Positions 37,080 to 49,549 of a stretch of DNA of 64,000 nucleotides are shown here, piece after piece; position 1 is the first letter of the stretch, and every line of letters starts with the position of its first letter. A program made the translations under genes and the position numbers. The notes under the pieces were generated by a model, which worked only from the letters and a program-made list of their open reading frames with translations, searched no databases and was not told the DNA's origin. Source of the stretch: Blasia pusilla (taxonomy: Eukaryota > Marchantiophyta > Marchantiopsida > Blasiales); NCBI GenBank assembly GCA_050084515.1, contig CM114273.1, forward strand, positions 42,656,001 to 42,720,000, given 5' to 3'.

Positions 37080-38900
37080 TGCCTGCTTAATCGCAAGAGT
37101 GTCTCATCCATGGCAAGGTCCGTAATCTCCTCTTGAATCTCACGGATGTACTTATTGGGTCCATCGGCGAAGTTACTCCAACTAAACCTTTCCTCCCTCG
37201 GAGTCAGAACAATCCTTGTGAAATCAATTTGGAGATCTTCCTTTAGGGTCTGGTAGATAGCTTGGAACTTATCTTAATTCTTCTTCTGATACTCCTTGCC
37301 CAAACTGCGCAGGTCCACATCCCAGTCCCTAGCCTTAACGATGATATAACTGAAAAGACGATGCTTCAATTTGTGCAGGCCATACTCGTCAAGGAAAAAA
37401 TGGGAACTTCTTGCCCAATCACTAGCAAGCACTGTTCCGATGGTTGTTGGAGATCATTTCCTTTCATGGAATAGTTGAATACGTTATCCACCACAACAGA
37501 CGTCTTAGATTTGAAGAAGATTTGGTACACCTTCTTACATTCCCAATCCAAGCGGGAACTTAGAATATCTACAATGGTGATCGACTTGGTTGCAATCCTT
37601 AGCACAAAGTGATGGTCATACATGGCTATGATAAACACCTTGTCGATTCCCTCATACTGCACCACTTTATTCCACACAGTGTCCATGCTCTCATCTGCCA
37701 TGGTACCATAAGGGAAAAAGTCATAAATATAAGGGAGGGAGATATAACCCACAAAGCTCATGCTGATGTCGATGTAGACATCGAATGATGGTCCACCCTT
37801 CTGACTCCACCCTGCTACAGACTCCACGTCTAAGAAGCCGCTTTTATCAATGACGTCCTCGAAACCCGACTGATTCTCCCACTTCGCGTACAAGCGAGAC
37901 TCCAACTTCACGATGCCGTCGAGAATTGAAGTCGGGAGTTATTTCTTTGTTGGATACTCCAAACACCACCTGGCAGTAAGGAAGGCATTGATACTTGCAT
38001 GATGGCCTTTCAACTTCCACTAATATCAGATCTACACAACAAAAGATGACATCTACGGTGATGTCTAGCCTTGGACATTCCTTGCATAGTGTCCGAGTTA
38101 GCTATCCAGATACATTCTGGAATAAGATCGAGGCCTTTAGCTTTTCTTGGATAGCATGGAGAAGACGTTTACCACTACTGCTAGTAGAATATGGCTTTGG
38201 AAAACCAATCCGCCTAGTACTACTAAAATGACTAACAATCATCCCATCTAGGAAACTCTTTTTCATTATCAGATGGTAAGAGAGAATAGTTCCAACCTCG
38301 TAATGATTTTTTTCGTCTCGGGATCCTGAAAGTATATTAGATTTTGGAAGGACCATAACGCTATTTGGATCATTCAAAAGGAGGGAATTGATTGTAATGT
38401 CCACCAAGATTGTATTCTTTGGGCAAGAGAAGTTTCTAAACTCTCTTACAGTGTAAAATAAGCGGAGATCTTTCACATACTGGAGAGACCGTTTGTTCCC
38501 TTTTGACAAGAGTAGTCCTGCATAGACCAAAACAAATTTGGCTTTCTTGACAAAAGATTCATAAAAATAGCAAGAATCTGCTAGCCTCTCAAGCATTTCA
38601 AGTGCATCTTCCCTATTCATCATGGTCCAAAACCCATAATCATATTCTCTCTTTATCATGTCACTTAGTATTATGATGTAGAGGAGGACAAATACAACTC
38701 GTCCATCTTCTGACTTGAAGGAATTTTTTCCCCTAAGATCGAGGGAATACGGTTTGTTAATCCTGTCCATAATTTGGAAAATAATTCCGTCAATTTCGAG
38801 GGTAAGAAGAGGCCTAAGGGATTTCACCTATCCACCAACCAATGCAAGATATAAGCTTCTCACAGAGAGAATTAGACCTATAGTTCTATGAGGAAATATT
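37080..38900 (-). pseudogene. C-terminal part of an uncharacterised minus-strand gene, possible Ulp1/C48-like peptidase
   Basis: Two long minus-strand frames (38827-38102 and 37911-37366) and a continuation to about 37080 are strongly coding-like. In the second frame HHFVLRI followed by IVDILSS, then about 50 residues later QQPSEQCL, echoes the H-W...D-S...Q-x-x-D-C-G order of Ulp1 SUMO proteases. The C-G step is altered, so activity is doubtful. Ulp1-like genes are often carried by plant Mutator-like and CACTA elements. A frameshift near 37370 and a TAA near 37275 interrupt the end. If the peptidase reading is wrong, it is simply an unknown protein. Confidence 0.35.
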
Positions 38901-39231
38901 CATTGACTGAACTATCACAATGTCAATGCTTACCTTTCTGCCTCAAGGTTGGTGTCCTACATTTTGACTTGCAGCAGGCTCCTTTGGTTCATAGTGGCGT
39001 CCGTAATCACCAGGCTCTACGAAACACTTCAGTAGTAGGAACAATCCCAAATTTACAAATATAAGATTGGTTAAGACTGGTTCACAGTGGGTAGAAATCT
39101 ACAATACTTTCCTATAGTAAGAGGGCAAATCGCACAGTCGGATGAACTCGCACGGAGTCTGGAAGTGGCCGTTGGATATGATGAACCGCAACAATTCGAC
39201 ATAATGTGTCAACATTGTCATCTTTTGACAA

Positions 39232-41977
39232 TCATGCCTTCCATTTTGGCACCTTCACAAAATGCTGTATACTATCGTGGTAGTTCTCGTTTCCGACCAT
39301 GTAAAAAACATAAATCTTTACTGGTTTTGAAATCCAGCCAACGTCTTGTTGCCTCGTCAAAATAGTCCAATAGTTTGAATGGAGCCGCTCGACCTCTACG
39401 CGGACTCTCATTTGCACGAACCAAAGTGAACCCAACCAGGGGAGGATTCCTCTCTTGTAAGTGATCCAAAATTGCAACCTCCATTCTGGCCAGACTATCT
39501 TCATTCTTACATATCCATACGCCCAAAGCAAAGTAATCACTGGCTGGGTGGAGAAATCTCCACATCCTGATTTGATGCTAATACTTTTCAAGTTGCTAGA
39601 GTTTTGATAAGGAGGGCAGAAAAGTAGGACGTTGTGCAGTTCAAAAAGCAACATGATTTTGCCAGATTTGGGCCGAGTTTGCATCAAACATTTCTATAAT
39701 CAGATTTCAAAGAATCATACACAAATACAAAGGCGATGCGAGGTGGTAGAAGAAAATGAAACACAACATGAAAATAGAAGTCCTCAACTCTGGGACTGGT
39801 AACATTAAATTAAATATTGCACCTCTCGTGTGTAGAAGGGATGCAAGGGCAAAACCCTTACACTTTATAATACAATTGATAGAAGGTAGTCACAGGGGAA
39901 TGAATGGGAACTGAAGTTGCTATTAAGATATGAATGAAAATGAGTCACTTCAATCTCCAATCCCGGGTGCTAAAATCCAAAGATCTAATTTTGGCACTCA
40001 TTTCCCTAATGGTTTCTAAAGAGGTTCTATCCTTTATGCTCGACTTTATGGAACCACCACCCGGTAGTAATCTCAACTCTCTTTAGGCATGATCAAAGTC
40101 TGTATGAAACCCTTGATAGTAAAGATGCCGATTGAATCTTACTAAGGACGAGGTGCCCCGATCAATGTTGGTCCTCGGGCCTGTACTATGTGGAGATGTT
40201 CCATGTGCTAGGGATGGATTATTATGCTTCTTTTTCTTTGAAGATTTCACGGCTATAATTTCAGGAGAAGCGTCCGAACCGCTAGAGTATACAAGTTTTG
40301 TTGATACTGTTCTACATGGGATCTTTTTCGTGTTTTTTTCTCGGTCCACATTTCCCAAAGAAGCCTTCGACGCGATGACTCTACATATCCCGGATATGTC
40401 AGTGTTCGTTCTCCCTTAATATTGTGGCCTAGCAGCTTTCTTCGGCGATGTACTTCTTGCCGAAACCGAATACTTTGTAGACAGTGGAGCTCGAGGTGGA
40501 ACTTGAGACGTATCATTTTTCTGTGCATTTACACATTTGATTGTTAAATTACATCTAGAGTCGTCAGAATCCAATTTTTTTTGTGCAGTGGCTAAGTCAT
40601 TCTCAAGGATAGTGTTTACTACTTTTCTAAGTTGCAACCGTTGAACACTCAAACGTCGACCTACTCCGCATTCCATCATGTGACTCCTGCATGAAACCAC
40701 AATATGAGGTCTTCTTTTCTGAATTCAAAGTGTGGAGACCCTAAATACAATGAGAACTTTAGATGAGTTCATTTCTACTTTAGTCGCTTACTTGATTCGG
40801 AGAAGCCTGTATCGTTGAAGTGAGATTTTCCGTACCCTCGAGTCCCTAAATCTCTTTTTCTCCCCGTGGAGTTTGCTTTTCCAATCCCTCGCTCTCCTCT
40901 TCTCTATGTGTAGTGGCAAAATATTTGATATAATGAGAACTTAAGTTCTACATCAGTGCAAGAGGAGGAAGGGAAAGTGAAAATATAATATGAAAAATTA
41001 ATTGGATTGCTCACCTTTTTTCATCACGAGCTTCTTAAATTGAACTTATGATATTTTCTCCCAACGGTGTGGGGATAGTTCTCACAGAATATCTTGCCAA
41101 ACCAGGAGTAGCTAGAGCACTAGTCTTCCATGTCAAAATTTTAGGATTCAACACATCAGGCGATATCACTCTTTCAAAAGTTGGGGGAGCCAATCCCTCA
41201 TCCTCATCCCTCTCCGCGACTCCATTGTCCTGAGCCATAAACCAACCAAAATCAATAATGGGCCCGCTTAAATCGAATAGTAGTGCGAAGAGAAACAAGC
41301 GTCTGGCATGATTCAAGGCACAAAATCTCGGAGCTTACTTATGATTCTTCATCATCTTCTGACTCCGCTTCCATGTCCGAACCCTTTGCTCCTTTGCGAT
41401 TCCAAGCATCCGCCTATTTTTTGCCTTTGGAAGGTGGCACCTTCTGGTGTGGTTCAGACTTCATTGTAGGGATAGCCCTTAGAAGACTGCGGTTTGCATC
41501 GATCTTCAAGAATTGATCGAATTTTAGGCAAAATTCCGACAATATTGCCCCATCCACTTGCCGGAAGAATGCTTGGAAATTGATGTCCGAAACCTGTAAC
41601 AATACCAGCTTGGGGAGTTAGTACATATCTTTGAATAAGAACTTAAGCTGAATGCATGTAATCATGATCAGAACTTACGTTCCGAAAGAGAAACTCACCA
41701 CTAGAGCCTCCAATACGTGGCAACCTGGATTTATCACAATGGCATTCTTCCACGCTCTGACCTTTGACGAGCGGAAGAAAATCTCCATGACGTCACCAAT
41801 TCGAAACTGGTTCTCTCCGAAGGTTGGAAGGAATCTATATTCGTTATTGATCATATCTCTTGTGTCACTCAGGGAGGCGGGAAGAACTTTTCCGCCAAGT
41901 ACTCTATTTACAATAGCGAGTTGTTTGTTCAGAGTGGACTCATCAAAACCATTGACAAATGACTCTATAACAACCAT
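39232..41977 (-). CDS. Middle exons of the same uncharacterised minus-strand gene
   Basis: Frames at 41977-41675, 41316-41035, 40700-40416, 40358-40083 and 39687-39232 are arranged in order on the minus strand and separated by AT-rich, intron-like sequence. The 40700-40083 pair is S-, K- and P-rich and looks like a disordered linker (SSKKKKHNNPSLAHG). The 41977 frame is compact and hydrophilic, with RFLPTFGENQFRIGDV. I do not recognise any domain. The link with neighbouring exons is inferred from strand, spacing and composition only. Confidence 0.35.
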
Positions 41978-42095
41978 GAGACATCCTCCACTATGAATCC
42001 TCTATCTCTTTGGATAGGTCATTGGAAATCTCACTGTACAAGAAATTACTCTAAACGAGAGATTGGAGGCTCTCTGGAAAGCAACTATCAGATTC

Positions 42096-42746
42096 TCAAG
42101 TATTTTTTATCTTAGCGAAGAACATCAGTAATCTTTCGCTTGCATTGAGATGAGATCCCTTGGTAAAATATTCTCCGAATTCTTCTACAATGAGTTGCTC
42201 ATAATCATTTGAAGAGCTAACCATATTTACAAATACTATGTCAAAAAGTACATCCCACTCATCATCTTCCACCGCCCAATTTACAAGAGTGCGGAAAAAT
42301 TCGGGTGAGGTTGTATCAAAAGTACTGATGACTTTCTTGTGGGTAGATACAAGAAAGTCTGTCATTGGGCGTTTGGCCCTATGCAATTGCATGAAATCTT
42401 GCAATATTCTACAAAATTCATGAGGAGGAACAACGAATTTGGCTTGCATGCCAAAGGAGAGATGCTTCTTCAAATACATCTTCTCCTCGAGTAGAATCTT
42501 AAGGAGAATATGTGCATCATCGACGCAGAATTCCTTATCCAAAATGAGCTTCTCATAGCAATCATTGCAGATGGCACCTACATTCACTTGTTCATGTTTC
42601 AATTTGTCGCAGTAGGATTTCATGTCCACCAAGTCTTCATTTTGTATCTTTTGAGTAGATGTTGGCCGCAATTGCATACTTAATTGCAGGAGTTCTTCTG
42701 CAACTCGCATCAAATTCTCCTTGTTAAGCCTTTGGAGCAGTCTCAA
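42096..42746 (-). CDS. Largest exon-like frame (216 codons) of the uncharacterised minus-strand gene
   Basis: The frame is largely helical by composition, with leucine-rich spacing and motifs such as AICNDCYEKLILDKEF and EWDVLFDIVF. A C-x-x-C pair is present but no zinc finger can be named. The frame is uninterrupted, and its opposite-strand frames are short, which supports it as genuine coding sequence. It may start in an upstream exon. I do not know the family. Confidence 0.45.
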   Translation of the reverse strand: MRLLQRLNKENLMRVAEELLQLSMQLRPTSTQKIQNEDLVDMKSYCDKLKHEQVNVGAICNDCYEKLILDKEFCVDDAHILLKILLEEKMYLKKHLSFGMQAKFVVPPHEFCRILQDFMQLHRAKRPMTDFLVSTHKKVISTFDTTSPEFFRTLVNWAVEDDEWDVLFDIVFVNMVSSSNDYEQLIVEEFGEYFTKGSHLNASERLLMFFAKIKNT

Positions 42747-43470
42747 GTCGGTCTTCTTGAGCCTCCTCTTCTAAACGCTCGTTTTATGTCTTAGCCAATA
42801 CTCGGAGTACGCGAGACCATCTCCTGCCTTCAGTTTACCTTCATGGTAGGAATCGATGACAACATGTCATATATTCCATGTCGTGGGAGATCAATTGTAG
42901 ACAAAGGTATTTATCTCATTGTGGTTGGAAACACTTCTCCAATCTTTCTCTTCTCGGTCTTCTTGATCATTGCCAGCTCGTTATTGTCCATGTGGGCCCA
43001 AAAGTGGCAATTTGCATTCTTATTGGAGTCTCTATTTTGCTGGCGTCCACTTCATCATGAAGTGAGGAGAGGATGCAATACCAAGGACGGTTTTTGGGAC
43101 AATCTTCTTTCCAAACTATTTTTCACGGGAGACTTTGAAAAAAATCGTCCTTGGTCGCCTCACGAAGTTTAGAGAAGGCGATTGTTGTATGTTGACCAAA
43201 AAATGCCCACCAATAGATTTTTGTACGATAATATAGGTACCCATCGACTATCTTCTATTCTGGAGGGGAAACTAGTACATAGTCCCCTTGATATTCAGCA
43301 GATGGTCTTGCAATATCGTATGTATAAGGAACAACAATAGATGTGTTTATATTTTTTGCTATGATATTTCTAGTCCCTGAGAGACTATGCATTAGGGCAT
43401 TCACTCACTCTTGATAAAGCTCCCTTGATTTGATATCAAGGGGGGAAAGTTTGAAATCATTCATATCTAA

Positions 43471-44203
43471 TCAAAAGATTTTCACATTAGAGTTGGGAAT
43501 ATAAAGATCCTCGAATTTCTCCCACAATCTCTCTTGTGCCGACCTTTCATTCTCGAGTAGTTCTTGTGTTGCCCTTCTGTCAAGCTTGGTGACTTTGTTT
43601 TCCTGGACTATCATAAGAGACCCAATCTCTAACGCAGAGTCTACAGCCTTTGCCAGAAGAGCACTTGTCGTCTCTTTTCCCAATCCAATGAGTGTTACCT
43701 TTTTTTCTTCTTGTACCATCAATGGTAACGCAAACTCGGGGGGCAAGAACCCCACTAGCTACCCAAATCACCTATCTCAAAAATGTACCAACATCTTGAA
43801 TGTCCGATGAAACATGACCTCTCATCACTAGCTCTTGGACATCGGAGGGAAGAGTTTGAACTCGTGAATTTAGTTTGGCTCAGTAGACGACGGATTGAGT
43901 AACATCCACATGATAGTTCTCTTTATTATCCACATCCAAAAGGTGCAACACCAAGAACGTGTCACTAGCAACAATGCTACATCCAATCAAGCGCATTCCA
44001 CCCAAAATTGCGCTCTCCTTCCCTGCAAGTTTCACACTTAGTCTCATTTTAGACACCCTTTGCGCAGCCAATAGTCTAGAGTTCATCCCATAAGCCTGAA
44101 CAATCAGCTTTACGGAATTCAAATTGAAAGGCACTCTTCGGTCGCGGATCAAAGCGCCTAGAACCTTTATTTGGGTAAGAATTTGCTTCTTAACCAACAA
44201 CAA
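43471..44203 (-). CDS. 5' exons of the uncharacterised minus-strand gene
   Basis: Frames 44203-43880 and 43755-43471 precede the exons above on the same strand. The first has a basic, amphipathic character (LGALIRDRRVPFNLNSVKLI). The second has LDRRATQELLENERSAQERL, a likely helix. The gene start appears to lie close to 44203, right beside the tandem array that begins at about 44240, so the array would sit in its promoter or first intron. No domain recognised. Confidence 0.35.
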
Positions 44204-44239
44204 CTCGCCGTCCTCCTTCCCGGCTTCCTCACGATGGGA

Positions 44240-45430
44240 ACTCTACATCTTGTTCTCAAAATTATAAGGAAGAGCAATCTAAACTCGGGTTCCGGTTTGA
44301 GAGACGGGAGTTTCTACCTAAACCAGGGCTTTTGGGACTGTAGTTCCCAAATCAAATCTCCGGCCTCTTTCCTTAATACCTCACCATCGGAACTCAAGTT
44401 CCAGTTCTTGAAATGAGAAGGAGGATCAATCAAGACTCAGGTTCCGGTTCCAAAGAGGTCAATTGAGCCCGAACCGCTGCTTTTGGAACTTTAGTTCCCA
44501 AATAAAATCGCCGACCTCTTTCCTTACTATCTCACTATCAAAGCGAAAAAGAGGATCAATTGGAAGTCAAGTTCCAATTGGAGAGACGAGAGTCTCTACC
44601 TTAACCAAGGCTTTCAGAACTATAGTTCCTAGATCAAATCGCCGGCCTCTTTTGTTACTACCTCACCATCGAAAATCTAGTTCCACTTCTCGAAATGAGA
44701 AGAAGGATTAATCGGAAGTCAAGTTCCGGTCCTAGAAAGGACAACTGAGCACAGACGGCAGCTTCAGAATTGTAGTTCCCAAATCTAATCGCCGGCCTCT
44801 TTCCTTAGTACCTCACCATCGAAACTCTAGTTCCAGTTCTTGAAATAAGAAGGAGGATTAATTGAAACTCACGTTCCGGTTCCACAGAGGATAACTAAGC
44901 CCGGACGGTTGCTCTCAAAAGTGTAGTTCCCAAATCAAATTTTTGGCCTCTTTCCTTGGTACCTCACCATCACAACTCTAGATCTACTTCTTGAAATGAG
45001 AAGGAGGATGAATCAAAACTCAATTTCCGGAGCCCTCTGCGGAAATTGAGTTATCTCGGACACAATAATTGAGCTTGAATGGATGCTTTTAGAATTCTAA
45101 TTCCCAAATAAGATCGCAGGCCTCTTTATCGCATTCCTCGCTATCAGAACTAGAGATCCACTTCTCAAAATGAGAAAGAGAATCAATCAGAACTCCTGTT
45201 CCGATTTATGACACTAACCCTAAGCCCGACTAGTGGCATTCGGAACTGTAGTTCCCAAAAGAGATCGCGGGCATCCTTCGTGGCTTCCTCACCATTAGAA
45301 GTAGAGATCCAATTCTTGAAATGAGAAGGAGGATAAATCGCAATTAACTTTCGGGTTCTAGAAACAATAAGGGAGCCCTAAGTGAGGGCCTACATGACTG
45401 AAGTTTCTAAACCAAATTGCTGGAATTGTT
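44240..45430. repeat. Tandem array, unit about 148 bp, around eight copies
   Basis: Each unit contains GGAACT-N-N-AGTTCCCAAATC, CGCCGGCCTCTTTCCTTA, CCTCACCATCG and TTGAAATGAGAAGGAGGAT. The order TTCCGAT, TAAGGA, AGGCC, GGAACTACAGT on the minus strand is the same order seen on the plus strand in units of the 18530-19890 array, so the two arrays may be inverted relatives. Confidence 0.8.
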
Positions 45431-46999
45431 CCCTTCAGTGCTAGAAATGAGAACAAGAAACTATGCCTTACCACTCGGAAATGGAGTCGAAAATGAACTC
45501 TGCAAGACCTCTACGGAGCTATCTGGATGGGCATGATACTAGTTGGATGTGCCCTTCATATGCCAAACGTATTGGATTTTAAAATCAGTTATATGACTTG
45601 AGCAACAAGAATCTTAGAACCTCCTTGTATTCCCTTTACAAATATCAAGATACAATGCTAAGGCATTCGGCGCGTTGCACGCCGAATATAAATTGAAAAT
45701 ATCCTGGAAAAGACGTCGTTGTCTACCCTAAACCTTGACAAGAAATCTTTCTTTAGGCTCGGAAGTCATAGTATTTGAAACCCCCCGAAAGGCATTTTCT
45801 ATTGCCGCAATTGATATCAAAATGAACTCCTATTAAACTCCACCATAGACCACATCGACAGAAACACAAGTGTTGCATTCGGAAGGAGAAGAAAAAAGAA
45901 CCTCATAATTGAATTTCCGTGTCGACCTACAAAAGATCAACAATCGGGCGCTCACATTCTTCCCTCACTTGGAGAGCATGCGCTCTACACCTCCGATGTG
46001 CAAAGATCGATAGCAAAAAAATGATATGGGAAAATTTTGCTACTTATACTTGTCATACATGACAGACTCGATGTTCGACTAGCATTCCAGATTAGATCCA
46101 TGTCAGCACACCTATATTACTTAACCTAATACTCGTATCCATTTCAAAATTCAAATTTGGACGTTACAAATTTAGGATTTGTATCAAGAGAGAAGATATC
46201 GCGCATTAGATCAAAACCGCATATGTCAAAATCATCCAAGCCACTCTTCAATCAGTTATGAAAACCAATGGTTGAGATTGACAAAAGGGCACGGATTGAT
46301 CATCTCAAAGTGACTTCAGTTGGAATCCTATATAATCCTCGCTCACTCCATTAAAATGGTTTCTAATGGAATGAGCAAGGATTATATAAGATTCCAACCC
46401 AACCTCATGAGCCCAATATCCCAACATCCTCTGTCCCTCCCCAATCGTTCTTTTTGATCCATAAGGGCGCTATACCAGGTGATCACAATCGTAACCATAG
46501 TCTTGAGACGTCAAGACTCCACATATCGTAAGCTTATGAATTGAACCTCTGGATCAACTCTACATATAAGTCCTCTATTTTTTTCTCTTCTAGGCCATCT
46601 TTCCTTTCATAATCCATTCCACTTAGGGTCTCTACCCACACATATTTCCCCTCTCACGAGGGCCTTTGCTAGTCCAACAAATCAATTTGTGACTTCAAAT
46701 CTTGCTTCATCATTATCGCTCAATAAGCAGATTGCTCTAATACAGAGTCGAATCACGTTCAAATAATTTTGTAAGTGTGACGTAAACTCTGTAATTTATG
46801 ATTTCTATTACTATTTTTAGAATAGATTTATAGAGGTGACCGTAGTCGCTGCTGCACTACAAATTATATCCAACCACGTGAGATAGATCTAACCCAACAC
46901 GGGATTTCTAAGCAAAGCTCTAGAGCTTGAATCGAATGTGAAGATCTGATTCCACGTCAATCGTGCAGTTTACTTTCACAAAATCTCCGGAAGTGCCCT
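45431..46999. other. No recognisable gene; palindromic hairpin near 45670
   Basis: At 45667-45689 ATTCGGCG-CGTTGCA-CGCCGAAT forms a perfect 8 bp stem, reminiscent of Helitron 3' hairpins, and is followed by TTGAAAATATCC, close to sequence after the hairpin at 9137. The rest is AT-rich without coding signal, apart from the inverted repeat at 46319. Confidence 0.35.
46319..46398. repeat. Inverted repeat (34 bp arms, 12 bp loop)
   Basis: Arms 46319-46352 and 46365-46398 match at 31 of 34 positions. All three differences would be G-U pairs in a minus-strand transcript, so that RNA could pair along the whole stem. No coding frame overlaps it. Confidence 0.88.
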
Positions 47000-48560
47000 T
47001 CCCATGTCCGGAAGAGACGCCAAGGATCTTAAGATCCGATTGAAACTCATTCAAAACTTGAGTTCTCATTGGGCTCTCGTCCGTGCATGGCGCCCATTTA
47101 AAAGATAACCAATTGGAACCATAGTTATAAATCAGGATGTGGAAGGCATGTGGCCCTCAAGGGTTTTTTTTTGATACTATAGATCCGAATAGGATCTAAA
47201 GATCCGATTTTCATCTCCAAAAGGGATCAATGTTCTTTCGGATGGGATCTTTAGATATGTTAGAAGATCACCAAAGTTAGAATCAGACTTACCCTTTGTC
47301 ATCCTAATTGGATGTTAAGGATGCCAATTCACCTATAGTCCAATGATCCTTCGATCGGATCTTAAGATCCGAAATAAGGACATTCTTCCCGATGTTCTTT
47401 CAAATAGGATCTTAACTATCGGTTGGAAGGTTATTTGGAACTAAAATTCCCAATCACCCCATAGCTCCCAATCATTTTCAGCGGACAGTTCACATTTCTT
47501 CTTAATAGATAACCCACGATTCATAGAATCGCGATAGATGCGCAAAGTAGTTTTTTTCAACTCTCTCATGACTTCATTAGGGGGATGGCTCCTCGTAGCA
47601 ATCTGAACCAGAGTTCCAATTGGACTTATCCTTCCTCATCCCGATTGGATCCTAATGTCCAATTCACCCACAGTCTAGTGACCCTTCAATTGGATCAGAA
47701 ATAAGAACATTCGGCCCGATGTTTTTCGAATGGGATCTTAACATCGATTGGAAGGTTATTTAGAACCATAGTTCCCAATCACCTCCAGGTGAGAGAATGT
47801 TGGCCTTTGAGCTCGAAAACTCTCTCTTGAATTTACTAGGAATATTCAGAACTATAGTTCCAGTCGGAGAACTACGCTAGAGGTTGACATTTTTCTCTGC
47901 TTAAGATTGGACCCTTCCCAACGGGATCTTAAGATCCAATTTTCCCTTTCTCTTGTGATGCTTATATCAGATCTTAAGATCCAATTGAAGGTCATTCGGA
48001 CATCCGCCTGCCTGTCAGTGGACAATCCACATTTCTTCTTAATAGATAATCCACAATTCACAAAATCGTGAGAGATAAACAAAGCATTTTTTTCAACTCT
48101 CTAATGACTTCATAAGGGGGATGGCTCCTTGCAGCAATCAGAACCAGAGTTCCAATCCGACTTACCCTTCCTCATCCCCATTGGATCTTAAGATCCAATT
48201 CACCCACATCTAATGACCCTTCGATCATATCTTAAGATCCAAATTAAGAACATTTAGCTCTCCGCGTGCGTGTCAGCGGAACCTTCCAGTATCTCTGGAA
48301 GTTGTCCTTTCCCATCTCGAGTAGAGGCCCCGAATGTTCTTTTGAATAGGATCTCAATATCTGTTGGAAGGTCAATCAGAACTACAGTTTCCAATCATCT
48401 CCAGATGAGAGAATATAGGTATAAAACATGTAATTTTGAACTTTCTTTTGACTTTATTAGGTGGATGGCACATCTCCACATTCGGAACCAAAGTTCCAAT
48501 CAGACACACCCCACACATTGCCACTCTTCCCGAATGGATCTTAAGGTCCAATTCGCCCTG
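47000..48560. repeat. Tandem-like repeat region with GATCTTAAGATC palindromes
   Basis: Segments around 47460-47790 and 47995-48270 repeat at an offset of about 520 bp, sharing CACATTTCTTCTTAATAGAT, TTTTTTTCAACTCTCT and ACCAGAGTTCCAAT. GGATCTTAAGATCCAATT recurs many times, as does a GGAACTATAGTTCC-like palindrome. Confidence 0.75.
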
Positions 48561-48630
48561 TGCAATAAGATGATTACAGATTTGTCCCACTTTCCATTCG
48601 GTGTATGGCTAACAATTAATTGCCACTTCG

Positions 48631-49251
48631 ATGTTATGGTGCAGATTTCATATTGATACAATAGAATTATGCATTGGTGATGTCGTGTATCTACAAGATG
48701 GATCATCCATCTATGTTGGAAGAGCTAGAATCATGGACATGAATTCCGAGAGAATAATCCACAGTATTCCACTTGGTAAGCACTCCTTGTATATGTCTCT
48801 GGAGGAAGTCTTTGGAAGTTCAACAAGCACTTACAATGGACAACCTTTGTCCGATTTCATTGGAGCATTCATCATATTGCTCGTGATGGAGTTACAACAA
48901 CTAATACATGTGGTGGACGTGAGGATGTGGAAGGAGATCCTCACTGCCCCACATAGTATTCAAAGAGCTTCAAAGGGATCAGAGCTTCTTATTGGTTCAG
49001 GGCGTATTTTCGAGTGCTTCGATTCACATGAAATCCAACCTATGTCCTTTGACAACCAACGGCAACCGTGGGCATGCGTAATATTTGATGAGTCATACTA
49101 CGAACCAACTATCCACTCGAATGGAAGAAGGGTACAAGATATGCTAGGAATGTTTGCAAAATATCATAGATATCTTATTACAGAAAAACACAATGATACC
49201 ATGGATATTAGGAAGAGCAAGCATTCAGCCTGCAAGTTGGGGTTCCCATGA
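48631..49251 (+). CDS. Unrecognised coding-like frame (206 codons)
   Basis: Begins after the repeat region. The stretch GDVVYLQDGSSIYVGRARI and PLGKHSLYMSLEEVF loosely recalls the conserved C-terminal segment (V-G-x-A...L-G...V-x-V) of plant CACTA second-gene proteins, but it is too weak to assign. A shifted continuation at 49248-49547 and a further coding-like stretch around 49540-49790 suggest a multi-exon or broken gene leading to the DUF7869-type region on the same strand. Confidence 0.35.
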   Translation: MLWCRFHIDTIELCIGDVVYLQDGSSIYVGRARIMDMNSERIIHSIPLGKHSLYMSLEEVFGSSTSTYNGQPLSDFIGAFIILLVMELQQLIHVVDVRMWKEILTAPHSIQRASKGSELLIGSGRIFECFDSHEIQPMSFDNQRQPWACVIFDESYYEPTIHSNGRRVQDMLGMFAKYHRYLITEKHNDTMDIRKSKHSACKLGFP

Positions 49252-49549
49252 TTGGTCGTATGGAATCGGTCCTTTTACTCGTGCAACTTCTAGAGAACAA
49301 TGGATATCTAAATATCGGGGAGAGAATTGTTCACTACGTCAATCCAAACAATAAATTTGGTGGTCAAAGATTGAGGGATCACCATATTGGCGTATTTATT
49401 ACCAACATCACGAGCCATCTTACATGCCGCAAGGTTCTTGAAAGGAACTTAGTCATATGGCCTACGGCATCATGTATTGTGGATGAGACTTGTGGACATG
49501 CTACTTGGAGTATTCAACTGTGTTCCGAGGGGCCGTTGAAGCAATAGCA

